Under the pieces are notes generated by a model that saw nothing but the letters and a program-made list of their open reading frames with translations, had not been told where the DNA came from and made no database searches. A stretch of DNA of 64,000 nt from Pseudomonas sp. HMWF032 (GTDB lineage: Bacteria; Pseudomonadota; Gammaproteobacteria; Pseudomonadales; Pseudomonadaceae), in assembly GCF_003060885.1 (NCBI RefSeq), contig NZ_QAIG01000007.1, positions 1-64,000 of the forward strand, read 5' to 3'. The position numbers and the translations under genes are program-made. Of the stretch, positions 55,868 through 63,275 are shown piece after piece; position 1 is the first letter of the stretch; the number at the start of each line of letters is the position of its first letter.

Positions 55868-56740
55868 ATGAAACTGAAGCACCTGCCCCATTGCATCGCC
55901 CTCTCAGCCGGTCTGTTTACCGGCCAGCACGCCTTCGCCGAGGGTGCCTTTCTTTGGCAAGACACTAGCCTCTCCTACCTTTATGGCAGCAACTTCCAGC
56001 GCCTGAACAACAACGCCGAAGAGCAGCGTTCGCAAAGCACCTTCACCTTGGAAAACGCCAGCGGCTGGACGTGGGGCGACACGTTCTTCTTCCTCGACTA
56101 CGTAGACGCTGACAACCGGCAGGCACGTGGAAGCAACTTCGGCAACTTGAGCGTCAAGGAGAAGAGCAGCTTCTACTACATGGAATTCTCGCCACGCGTC
56201 AGCCTCAGCTGGCTCACCGGCCAGGATCTGTCCGCAGGCCCGCTGAAGGATGTCTACGCAGCCTTTACCTATGAAAAAGGTAACGGCGGCCCTGGCACCG
56301 AGAACTACCTGTACGGCATTGGCACCGCCTGGAACGCTCCAGGCTTCGCCTACCTGAACGCCAACCTGTATGCAGTGAAGGTCAATAACCACATCTTCTT
56401 CGATCATGACTTCAAGGCATCGGACAAGGGTAACGGCCACACCTATCAGCTGACAGTGAACGGCGCTTATCCGTTTGCCATTGGTGAACAAGACTTTGTG
56501 GTCGACGGCTACATCGACTGGCGCGCCCCATCCAAGGATGCCGGCACCCAGACTTCGGTCGGCTCCTCAATCCAGATCAAGTGGGATGCGGGCAAAGCGC
56601 TATTCGGTGAAGGCCGCAAACTGTACGTCGGTACCGAGCTGAACATGTGGCACAACAAATACGGCATCAAACCAATCGACGGTTCCACCCATGGTTTTGA
56701 TCAAACCGCCGTGCAGGCCTTGGTTAAATACCATTTCTAA
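55868..56740 (+). CDS. Tsx/OmpK-type nucleoside-specific channel-forming outer-membrane protein
   Basis: An outer-membrane beta-barrel channel of 290 residues with signal peptide (MKLKHLPHCIALSAGLFTGQ, cleavage probably after HAFA). Barrel motifs of the family: LSYLYGSNF, FTLENASGWTWGDTFFFLDY, SFYYMEFSPRVSLSWLTGQD, FVVDGYIDWR and the C-terminal ALVKYHF ending in Phe. E. coli Tsx carries nucleosides; here the setting in the purine/urate block suggests uptake of purine bases, urate or allantoin, which is inference. ATG 55868 with AAGGA upstream; the preceding GTG 55865 is less likely. A strong terminator follows. Confidence 0.9.
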   Translation: MKLKHLPHCIALSAGLFTGQHAFAEGAFLWQDTSLSYLYGSNFQRLNNNAEEQRSQSTFTLENASGWTWGDTFFFLDYVDADNRQARGSNFGNLSVKEKSSFYYMEFSPRVSLSWLTGQDLSAGPLKDVYAAFTYEKGNGGPGTENYLYGIGTAWNAPGFAYLNANLYAVKVNNHIFFDHDFKASDKGNGHTYQLTVNGAYPFAIGEQDFVVDGYIDWRAPSKDAGTQTSVGSSIQIKWDAGKALFGEGRKLYVGTELNMWHNKYGIKPIDGSTHGFDQTAVQALVKYHF

Positions 56741-56782
56741 GTAGCGGGATGACCATGCGCTTGCTGGGTAAGCGGCAAACGC

Positions 56783-56821
56783 AAAAAACGGGGATGGCGG
56801 CAGTGCCATCCACCGTTTTTT
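56783..56821. terminator. Strong bidirectional terminator after the porin gene
   Basis: AAAAAACGG and GGATGGC pair with GCCATCC and CCGTTTTTT (56783-56798 with 56805-56821), with one unpaired A. T runs on both strands suit the convergent periplasmic binding protein gene. Confidence 0.85.
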
Positions 56822-56961
56822 AGCGCGTGGCAAAAGTGAAACAAAAACCTAAAGCCCGAAATGCGAGCATGCTCCATTGCAATTCACGCCGGCACACTGC
56901 ATCCGAAACACCATTCGCACCAGACCGTGAACCGCACACACATTGGCACTGCCGGACTCGG

Positions 56962-57783
56962 CTACTGCGATTGAGCCTCCTTGAGTTTTTTCCGCTCCAG
57001 GAAGTCTAATTTCCATTGCTCCAGGCCAATATGCTCGGGGTCCAGGTTAGCCTCGACCCGATACTGCTGCTTGAGCGCAGCGATTTCGGCCTGGTACTCG
57101 ATCAAGAAGCGATCAAAACGTTGCATCAGCTGAGTCTGTTTGATCGTCGAGAGCTTGAAGCTACCCCGGTTGTGCGGCAATGTCGGATCAAAGATCAGTG
57201 CCCCTGGCCGTGCCCTGATGTTATCCAGGTAATGAGTGGCCACCACCACGTTGAAATAGGCGCCATCTGTGTCTTTCCTGAGCGCCTGGCGAATCATCTG
57301 GCGCAGGTCATCGCTGTAGGTCAGTTCAATCTGCCCGCCATCGATACGCTCCTGATAGCCCCAGGGTGTCCAGCCATTGACCATGGCCAGGCGCTTGACC
57401 TGCTCAACCGGCAGCCCCAGACGCTGTGGCGCAACCAGCACGCCATCGACATACTCGACCACGCCCTGGCTGTAGCTCAGTGACTTACCAGTCTTTTGCG
57501 CCTGCGCCCAAGTCTCGCTATCCGGATATTTCAGATCCACTTGACCCGCCAACAACGCAGGGAGCAACTGCTCGACCGGCAGCACCTTGTAGCTCAGCTC
57601 TATCCCGCTTTTTTGCGCAAACAAATCGAATAAATCGCGCGCAAAGCCCTGGTACTGGCCTTGTGCATCGACACTGTAATGCGGTGCGAAAGCCAATTTC
57701 TCGACACCTATCACGTAGCTTTCTGCCTGGACGGCGGTGGAACAGACTACGGCGAGCAAACTGCAGATGTGCAAAAGCTTCAC
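56962..57783 (-). CDS. Periplasmic substrate-binding protein (transporter substrate-binding family 3-like)
   Basis: A 273-residue secreted protein. GTG 57783 has AGGAGG six bases upstream and starts a signal peptide, MKLLHICSLLAVVCSTAVQA. The mature part has the two-lobe binding-protein pattern: VEKLAFAPHYSVDAQGQYQG, FARDLFDLFAQKSGIELSYK, LLPALLAGQVDLKYPDSETW, AYFNVVVATHYLDNIRARPG. It resembles solute-binding proteins of amino-acid ABC systems, but no permease or ATPase genes are next to it, so it could be an orphan or sensory partner. Ligand unknown. Confidence 0.82.
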   Translation of the reverse strand: MKLLHICSLLAVVCSTAVQAESYVIGVEKLAFAPHYSVDAQGQYQGFARDLFDLFAQKSGIELSYKVLPVEQLLPALLAGQVDLKYPDSETWAQAQKTGKSLSYSQGVVEYVDGVLVAPQRLGLPVEQVKRLAMVNGWTPWGYQERIDGGQIELTYSDDLRQMIRQALRKDTDGAYFNVVVATHYLDNIRARPGALIFDPTLPHNRGSFKLSTIKQTQLMQRFDRFLIEYQAEIAALKQQYRVEANLDPEHIGLEQWKLDFLERKKLKEAQSQ

Positions 57784-57835
57784 AGCAAACCTCCTGTTAA
57801 GTGTGACGTGGGTGGGTAATGGCAAGTGATGCGGT

Positions 57836-58828
57836 CTAGCCGCCGGTCATGCTCATAAAGCGTACGACTTGAACCTGCTCATCGCTCTGGAAGTGGTGGC
57901 GTTCGGGCTTGAGTTGCAGCGCATCGAGCAAGGCCTGGCGCAAGCGTTGACTGTCACCCGGGTGGGCGCGCATCAACCCCTTCAGATCCAAGGCATTTTC
58001 ATGCCCCAGGCAGAGCACCAGCTTGCCCTCTGCGGTGACGCGAACGCGGTTGCAGTCGCCGCAGAAGTTGTGGCTATGAGGCGAGATAAAACCAACCTGG
58101 GTGTCGCTGCCGACCACTTGCCAATAGCGCGACGGCCCGCCAGTCAGCTTGCTGCTGCGCACCAGAGCATGGCGCTGCTCGATGCGCTCACGCACTTCAT
58201 CGCTCGAGCAGAAGGTCTGCTCGCGCTGATGGCTGGAAATACTGCCCAACGGCATTTCTTCGATAAAACTGATATCCAGGCCCCGCGCCATGGCGAACTC
58301 GAGCAGGTCGAGCACTTCGTCATCGTTACGGTCTTTCTGTACCACGGCGTTGAGTTTGATCTTGCGAAAACCCGCAGCACGGGCCACCTCGATACCGTCC
58401 AGCACCTGATCGAGTTTGTCGCGCCGAGTAAACGCAGCAAAGCGCTCGCGCTGCAGCGAATCCAGGCTGACATTCAGGCGCTTGACCCCAGCCGCATGCA
58501 GTTGCGGCGCCAGCTCGGCCAATTGCGAGCCGTTGGTGGTAATGGCCAGGTCGTCCAGTTCCGGGCGCTGGCCCAGGCGGCTCAGCAGGCTGAGCAGATT
58601 CTTGCGTACCAGCGGCTCGCCGCCCGTGATGCGGATACGTTTGACCCCAAGACCAATAAAGGCATCAGCCACGCTATACAGCTCCTCCAAGGTAAGGATC
58701 TGTTCACGTGGGGTGAACACCATGTTTTCGCTCATGCAGTAGGTGCAGCGAAAATCACAGCGGTCAGTAACTGACAAGCGCAGGTAGGTGATACGTCGAC
58801 CGAACGGGTCAACCAGTTGATTGATCAC
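57836..58828 (-). CDS. moaA: GTP 3',8-cyclase MoaA (molybdenum cofactor synthesis)
   Basis: Radical SAM enzyme for the first step of molybdopterin synthesis. The 330-residue product has the N-terminal [4Fe-4S] motif CDFRCTYC, RITGGEPLVRKNLLSLLSRL, LAITTNGSQL, VSLDSLQRERF, and the second cluster motif CGDCNRVRVTAEGKLVLCLG, with the essential C-terminal double Gly (MSMTGG). GTG 58828 has AGGAG seven bases upstream. Alone here without other moa genes; a purine-block copy (moaA2 in P. aeruginosa, by memory). The link may be the molybdenum enzyme xanthine dehydrogenase, which makes urate, though xdh genes are outside the window. An operator-like palindrome lies 80 bp upstream. Confidence 0.94.
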   Translation of the reverse strand: MINQLVDPFGRRITYLRLSVTDRCDFRCTYCMSENMVFTPREQILTLEELYSVADAFIGLGVKRIRITGGEPLVRKNLLSLLSRLGQRPELDDLAITTNGSQLAELAPQLHAAGVKRLNVSLDSLQRERFAAFTRRDKLDQVLDGIEVARAAGFRKIKLNAVVQKDRNDDEVLDLLEFAMARGLDISFIEEMPLGSISSHQREQTFCSSDEVRERIEQRHALVRSSKLTGGPSRYWQVVGSDTQVGFISPHSHNFCGDCNRVRVTAEGKLVLCLGHENALDLKGLMRAHPGDSQRLRQALLDALQLKPERHHFQSDEQVQVVRFMSMTGG

Positions 58829-58907
58829 GACGTGTCTCCTGGAGCTCAATGAGCCGAGACTTTTTGTTATGAATACATGGGGCGAGATAAAAACAGAAAA
58901 AATAAAT

Positions 58908-58919
58908 TTTGTATACAAC
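58908..58919. promoter_or_regulatory. Operator-like palindrome 6
   Basis: TTTGTATACAAC, perfect core TTGTATACAA, same 12-mer as palindrome 2, in the 215-bp gap between the divergent moaA and TetR genes. Confidence 0.66.
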
Positions 58920-59043
58920 AACCTGACCTGCAAGTCAGATAGCCCGCCAGAGCCCAGGCCACAAGCCTTGAGCGCCGCGCAAAGCCGGTGCTACCATCCC
59001 GGCGCAGCCCAGCGACGGGCGTTCGACAAAAGCAAAGAGGCTT

Positions 59044-59688
59044 ATGACCAGTATTCGCGAGCGTAACAGAGAGCTGATTTTACGCGCAGCCAGCGAGGAG
59101 TTCGCCGACAAGGGCTTTGCTGCCAGTAAAACCAGCGATATCGCCGCCAAGGCTGGGGTACCCAAGCCCAACGTCTACTACTACTTCAAGTCGAAAGAAA
59201 ACCTCTACCGCGAAGTGCTCGAAAGCATTATCGAGCCGCTGCTGGAAGCCTCCGCGCCATTCAACCAGCCGGGCAAACCGGCCGACGTACTGCGCGCTTA
59301 TATCCGCTCGAAAATCCGCATCTCCCGCGAGCTGCCGTTTGCCTCCAAGGTATTCGCCAGCGAAATCATGCACGGCGCACCGCACCTGTCTGCCGACCAG
59401 ACTGCGCAACTGAACGCGCAGGCCAAACACAATATTTCCTGCATCCAGGGCTGGATCGACCAGGGCCTGATGGCCAAGGTTGACCCGCATCACCTGCTGT
59501 TCAGCATTTGGGCTGCGACCCAGACCTACGCCGACTTCGATTGGCAGATCTCCACCGTCACCGGCAAAACCAGCCTGGACGAAGCCGACTATGAAGCTGC
59601 CGCGCAGACCATCATTCGTCTGGTGATCAAAGGCTGCGAGATCGACGAAGCCCAACCCAGCCCGTCCGAGCAGGTCACCAACGCCTAA
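59044..59688 (+). CDS. TetR-family transcriptional regulator (RutR-like)
   Basis: A 214-residue repressor. N-terminal helix-turn-helix: RELILRAASEEFADKGFAAS, then TSDIAAKAGVPKPNVYYYFK and SKENLYREVLES. The C-terminal ligand domain has RutR-like features (VFASEIMHGAPHLSADQTAQ and HHLLFSIWAATQTYADFDWQ). RutR senses uracil and thymine in E. coli, so a nucleobase-type effector is plausible for this copy in a purine locus. ATG 59044 follows GAGG. It is divergent from moaA and followed by a strong terminator. Confidence 0.88.
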   Translation: MTSIRERNRELILRAASEEFADKGFAASKTSDIAAKAGVPKPNVYYYFKSKENLYREVLESIIEPLLEASAPFNQPGKPADVLRAYIRSKIRISRELPFASKVFASEIMHGAPHLSADQTAQLNAQAKHNISCIQGWIDQGLMAKVDPHHLLFSIWAATQTYADFDWQISTVTGKTSLDEADYEAAAQTIIRLVIKGCEIDEAQPSPSEQVTNA

Positions 59689-59731
59689 GCCTGGTTATCC
59701 GCCCTGCCCTTGGTTTAAGGCCGCAATAAAT

Positions 59732-59768
59732 AAAAACGGTGAATGCCGCAAAGCATTCACCGTTTTTT
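59732..59768 (+). terminator. Terminator of the TetR gene
   Basis: AAAAACGGTGAATGC (59732-59746) pairs perfectly with GCATTCACCGTTTTT (59753-59767), T runs on both sides. Confidence 0.9.
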
Positions 59769-59783
59769 ATTGCCTGAAACCAC

Positions 59784-59846
59784 TGTGGGAGGCGCTTTAG
59801 CGGCGCGCTTTTATGCGCAGTTGTCGCGGCTGAAGCCCCTCCCACA
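59784..59846. repeat. REP/REPIN-like repeat pair
   Basis: TGTGGGAGGCGCTTTAGCGG (59784-59803) and an inverted, slightly different copy ending GAAGCCCCTCCCACA (59824-59846). This GTGGGAGG(G)GCTT...GC family is the common Pseudomonas REP type by my memory. Confidence 0.7.
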
Positions 59847-59858
59847 AGCCGTGCACTG

Positions 59859-60299
59859 TCAGGCGGCGATACCCGCGTCCGCCTTAAGCCCCACCGACTC
59901 AACAGCGCTCACCCCGCACTGCTCATCGATATCCGACGTATCACCGGTGATGCCCACTGCGCCAATCACCTCGCCGCGCTCATCACGAATCAGCACACCA
60001 CCCGGTGCCGGCACCAGCTGACCGTCTGCCAGGTTGTTTACCGCGCCGATAAACGCTGGGCGCTGCTGCGCGTCGGCAGCGATCAGCCGCGAACCCTTGC
60101 CCAGAGCCAACGCCCCCCAGGCCTTGCCGATGGCAATTTGCGGGCGTAGCAGGCTGGCGCCGTCTTCGCGCTGCAGGCTGATCAGATGTCCGCCGGCATC
60201 CAGTACGGCCACGGTCAGCGGTGCGGCGGAAATTTCCCGGCCGACCGCCAGGGCGCGATTACTGATGGTGGTGGCGATTTGCAGATTCAACGTACTCAT
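59859..60299 (-). CDS. GlcG/HbpS-family protein (heme-binding-like)
   Basis: A 146-residue cytoplasmic protein of the DUF336 GlcG/HbpS fold. Motifs: ISAAPLTVAVLDAGGHLISL, QREDGASLLRPQIAIGKAWG, VPAPGGVLIRDERGEVIGAV and GITGDTSDIDEQCG with two near-terminal acidic residues. The usual partner genes are glycolate/glyoxylate metabolism (glcG), and here it diverges from gcl and shares a 338-bp control region holding two operator-like palindromes. Molecular function is unknown in Pseudomonas; heme or corrinoid binding is described for relatives. Confidence 0.85.
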   Translation of the reverse strand: MSTLNLQIATTISNRALAVGREISAAPLTVAVLDAGGHLISLQREDGASLLRPQIAIGKAWGALALGKGSRLIAADAQQRPAFIGAVNNLADGQLVPAPGGVLIRDERGEVIGAVGITGDTSDIDEQCGVSAVESVGLKADAGIAA

Positions 60300-60450
60300 C
60301 TTGGGTCTTCCTCAATGCTGATAAATCCAACGAAACACCCAGTGCTGCGCTGCCTGCAGGGCGATTGACAGCAACCGGGCAATCCAAAGCTCGACACCAC
60401 TATCCCACCAGAAACAAAAAACTCAATAGACGAATACAATAGAAGCATCG

Positions 60451-60462
60451 ATTGTATACATT
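60451..60462. promoter_or_regulatory. Operator-like palindrome 7
   Basis: ATTGTATACATT, one mismatch to the perfect core, between the GlcG/HbpS-like gene and gcl. Confidence 0.55.
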
Positions 60463-60600
60463 TATTCAAGATATTTTCCGCACAAAATCAAGCAACCCAG
60501 CTAAAACGCTTGTTTTAAAAGATTTTTTACCAGGCAACGCCTCGACGACAAAACGTGTTGACCAGAAGGTCAGGCCATGAATAGAATCCAAGCCAGCTTT

Positions 60601-60612
60601 TTTGTATACAAT
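60601..60612. promoter_or_regulatory. Operator-like palindrome 8 (just before gcl)
   Basis: TTTGTATACAAT, identical to palindrome 4, ending 25 bp before the gcl ATG, a position that would overlap the promoter or transcript start. Confidence 0.68.
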
Positions 60613-60637
60613 CTGATAACAAACGAGGCACAAGAAA

Positions 60638-62413
60638 ATGGCCAAAATGAGAGCAATCGAGGCCGCCGTACTGGTGATGCGCCGCGAAGGCGTTGACACT
60701 GCGTTCGGCATCCCCGGCGCCGCCATCAACCCCCTGTACGCTGCACTGAAAAAAGTCGGCGGTATCGACCACGTCCTGGCTCGCCACGTCGAAGGTGCCT
60801 CGCACATGGCTGAGGGTTACACCCGCACCCATGCCGGCAATATCGGCGTGTGCATCGGCACCTCCGGCCCTGCAGGTACTGACATGGTGACCGGGCTGTA
60901 CTCGGCATCGGCCGACTCCATTCCAATTCTGTGCATCACTGGTCAAGCCCCGCGTGCCCGTATGCACAAGGAAGACTTCCAGGCCGTCGACATCACCAGC
61001 ATCGTCAAACCGGTGACCAAGTGGGCGACTACCGTGATGGAGCCAGGCCAAGTGCCGCGCGCCTTCCAGAGAGCCTTTTATGAAATGCGCAGCGGTCGTC
61101 CAGGCCCCGTACTGATCGACTTGCCGTTCGACGTCCAGATGGCCGAGATCGAATTCGATATCGACGCCTACGAGCCACTGCCGTTGGCCAAGCCGGCTGC
61201 CAACCGGGTGCAGGCGGAAAAAGCCATCGCCATGCTCAACGACGCCGAGCGCCCGTTGCTGGTTGCCGGTGGCGGTATTTTCAATGCCGACGCCGCCGAC
61301 AAGCTGGTGGAGTTCGCCGAACTGACCGGCGTGCCGGTAGTACCGACCTTGATGGGTTGGGGCGTGATCCCGGATGACCACAAGCTGATGGTCGGCATGG
61401 TCGGTCTGCAGACCTCACACCGTTACGGCAACGCCACCCTGCTGGCTTCCGACCTGGTGTTCGGTATCGGTAACCGCTGGGCCAACCGCCATACCGGTTC
61501 GGTTGAGGTCTACACCGAAGGCCGCACGTTCATTCACGTCGACATCGAACCGACGCAGATTGGCCGTGTATTCAACCCGGACCTGGGCATCGTGTCCGAT
61601 GCAGGCTCGGCGCTGGACGCGTTCCTGGAAGTGGCCCGCGAGTGGAAAGCCGCCGGCAAACTGAAAGATCGCAGCGCCTGGCTGGATAGCTGCCGCGAGC
61701 GCAAGCGCACCCTGCAGCGCAAGACCCACTTCGACAACGTGCCGGCCAAGCCGCAGCGCGTCTATGAAGAGATGAACGAAGCGTTCGGCAAGGACACCTG
61801 CTACGTCACCACCATCGGTCTGTCGCAAATCGCCGGTGCGCAGTTCCTCCACGTCTACAAGCCGCGTCACTGGATCAACTGTGGCCAGGCCGGCCCGCTG
61901 GGTTGGACCATTCCGGCAGCGCTGGGTGTGGTCAAGGCCGACCCGACCCGCAAGGTCGTGGCGTTGTCTGGCGACTATGACTTCCAGTTCATGATCGAAG
62001 AACTGGCGGTGGGTGCGCAGTTCAACCTGCCGTACATCCACGTGCTGGTGAACAACTCCTACCTGGGGCTGATCCGTCAGGCGCAACGCGGCTTCGAGAT
62101 CGACTACTGCGTACAGCTGGCGTTCGAGAACATCAACGCGCCGGAAATCAACGGTTACGGTGTTGACCACGTTGCCGTGGTGGAAGGCCTGGGCTGTAAG
62201 GCTATCCGCGTGTTTGACCCGAACGAACTGCAAAACGCCTTTGCCGAAGCCAAGCGCCTGATGGCCGAGCACCGCGTACCGGTGGTGGTGGAAATTATCC
62301 TGGAGCGTGTCACCAACATCTCCATGGGTACCGAAATCAACGCCGTCAACGAGTTCGAAGAACTGGCCGAGCGCGGCGTCGACGCCCCGACTGCCATCTC
62401 GCTGCTCGACTAA
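60638..62413 (+). CDS. gcl: Glyoxylate carboligase (tartronate-semialdehyde synthase)
   Basis: Joins two glyoxylates to tartronate semialdehyde and CO2, using thiamine diphosphate and a structural FAD. The 591-residue product has [20 protein letters not shown], then [17 protein letters not shown]; the Val of RHVEG is in the place of the Glu that most ThDP enzymes have, the known hallmark of Gcl. [20 protein letters not shown], then [15 protein letters not shown] and [20 protein letters not shown] with [13 protein letters not shown] form the ThDP site. First gene of gcl-hyi-glxR. Palindrome 8 sits immediately upstream. Confidence 0.97.
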   Translation: MAKMRAIEAAVLVMRREGVDTAFGIPGAAINPLYAALKKVGGIDHVLARHVEGASHMAEGYTRTHAGNIGVCIGTSGPAGTDMVTGLYSASADSIPILCITGQAPRARMHKEDFQAVDITSIVKPVTKWATTVMEPGQVPRAFQRAFYEMRSGRPGPVLIDLPFDVQMAEIEFDIDAYEPLPLAKPAANRVQAEKAIAMLNDAERPLLVAGGGIFNADAADKLVEFAELTGVPVVPTLMGWGVIPDDHKLMVGMVGLQTSHRYGNATLLASDLVFGIGNRWANRHTGSVEVYTEGRTFIHVDIEPTQIGRVFNPDLGIVSDAGSALDAFLEVAREWKAAGKLKDRSAWLDSCRERKRTLQRKTHFDNVPAKPQRVYEEMNEAFGKDTCYVTTIGLSQIAGAQFLHVYKPRHWINCGQAGPLGWTIPAALGVVKADPTRKVVALSGDYDFQFMIEELAVGAQFNLPYIHVLVNNSYLGLIRQAQRGFEIDYCVQLAFENINAPEINGYGVDHVAVVEGLGCKAIRVFDPNELQNAFAEAKRLMAEHRVPVVVEIILERVTNISMGTEINAVNEFEELAERGVDAPTAISLLD

Positions 62414-62475
62414 ATCGCCTTCTGAACCAGCAGCCCGGATGCTTTATCCGGGCTGCGCAAGACAAGGAGCACACC

Positions 62476-63258
62476 ATGCCCCGTTTTGCCGCCAACCTGT
62501 CCATGCTGTTCACCGAAGTGGACTTTCTGGACCGTTTCAACGCTGCCGCCGATGCCGGCTTTAGCGGTGTCGAATACCTGTTTCCCTATGATTGTCCGGC
62601 TGAAGTGATCAAGGCACGCCTGGATGCCAACCGTCTGGAGCAGGTGCTGTTCAACCTGCCCGCCGGCGATTGGGCCAAGGGCGAGCGTGGTATCGCCTGC
62701 CACCCCGACCGCGTTGAAGAGTTCCGCGCCGGTGTCGATAAGGCCATCGCCTACGCCAAGGTGCTGGGCAACAAACAGATCAACTGCCTGGCCGGTATCC
62801 GTCCGCAGGGTCTTGATTGCGCCACCGTCGAGCAGACCTTTGTCGACAACCTCAAGTTTGCCGCTGGCAAGCTCGAAGCCGCGGGCATCAAGCTGGTCAT
62901 GGAAATGATCAACACCCGCGACATTCCCGGCTTCTACCTGAACACCACGAAGCAGGCGCTGGCCATTCGCGACAAGGTCGATAGCAGCAACCTGTACCTG
63001 CAATACGACATCTACCACATGCAAATCATGGAAGGTGACCTGGCGCGTACCGTCGAGGCCAATCTGTCTGTGATCAACCATGTGCAGTTGGCCGACAACC
63101 CGGGCCGCAACGAGCCGGGCACGGGCGAGATCAACTACCGCTTCCTCTTCGAGCACCTGGACCGCATCGGCTACCAGGGCTGGATCGGCTGTGAATACAA
63201 GCCGGCCACCACCACCGCTGCCGGCCTCGGCTGGATGAAAGCGCATAACGCAATCTGA
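62476..63258 (+). CDS. hyi: Hydroxypyruvate isomerase
   Basis: Interconverts hydroxypyruvate and tartronate semialdehyde. A 260-residue TIM barrel: MPRFAANLSMLFTEVDFLDR, VEYLFPYDCPAEVIKARLDA, FNLPAGDWAKGERGIACHPD, EMINTRDIPGFYLNTTKQAL, QYDIYHMQIMEGDLARTVEA, QLADNPGRNEPGTGEINYRF and GCEYKP. The Glu and His/Asp metal ligands lie in these last motifs. It starts 62 bp after gcl with AAGGAG upstream and precedes glxR by 17 bp. Confidence 0.95.
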   Translation: MPRFAANLSMLFTEVDFLDRFNAAADAGFSGVEYLFPYDCPAEVIKARLDANRLEQVLFNLPAGDWAKGERGIACHPDRVEEFRAGVDKAIAYAKVLGNKQINCLAGIRPQGLDCATVEQTFVDNLKFAAGKLEAAGIKLVMEMINTRDIPGFYLNTTKQALAIRDKVDSSNLYLQYDIYHMQIMEGDLARTVEANLSVINHVQLADNPGRNEPGTGEINYRFLFEHLDRIGYQGWIGCEYKPATTTAAGLGWMKAHNAI

Positions 63259-63275
63259 ATCAGAGGATAGTTCTC

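Larger units (their letters stand above)
60300..60637. other. 338-bp control region between GlcG/HbpS-like gene and gcl
   Basis: No gene seen. It contains two operator-like palindromes 150 bp apart (60451-60462 and 60601-60612), the second only 25 bp before the gcl start. Confidence 0.5.
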
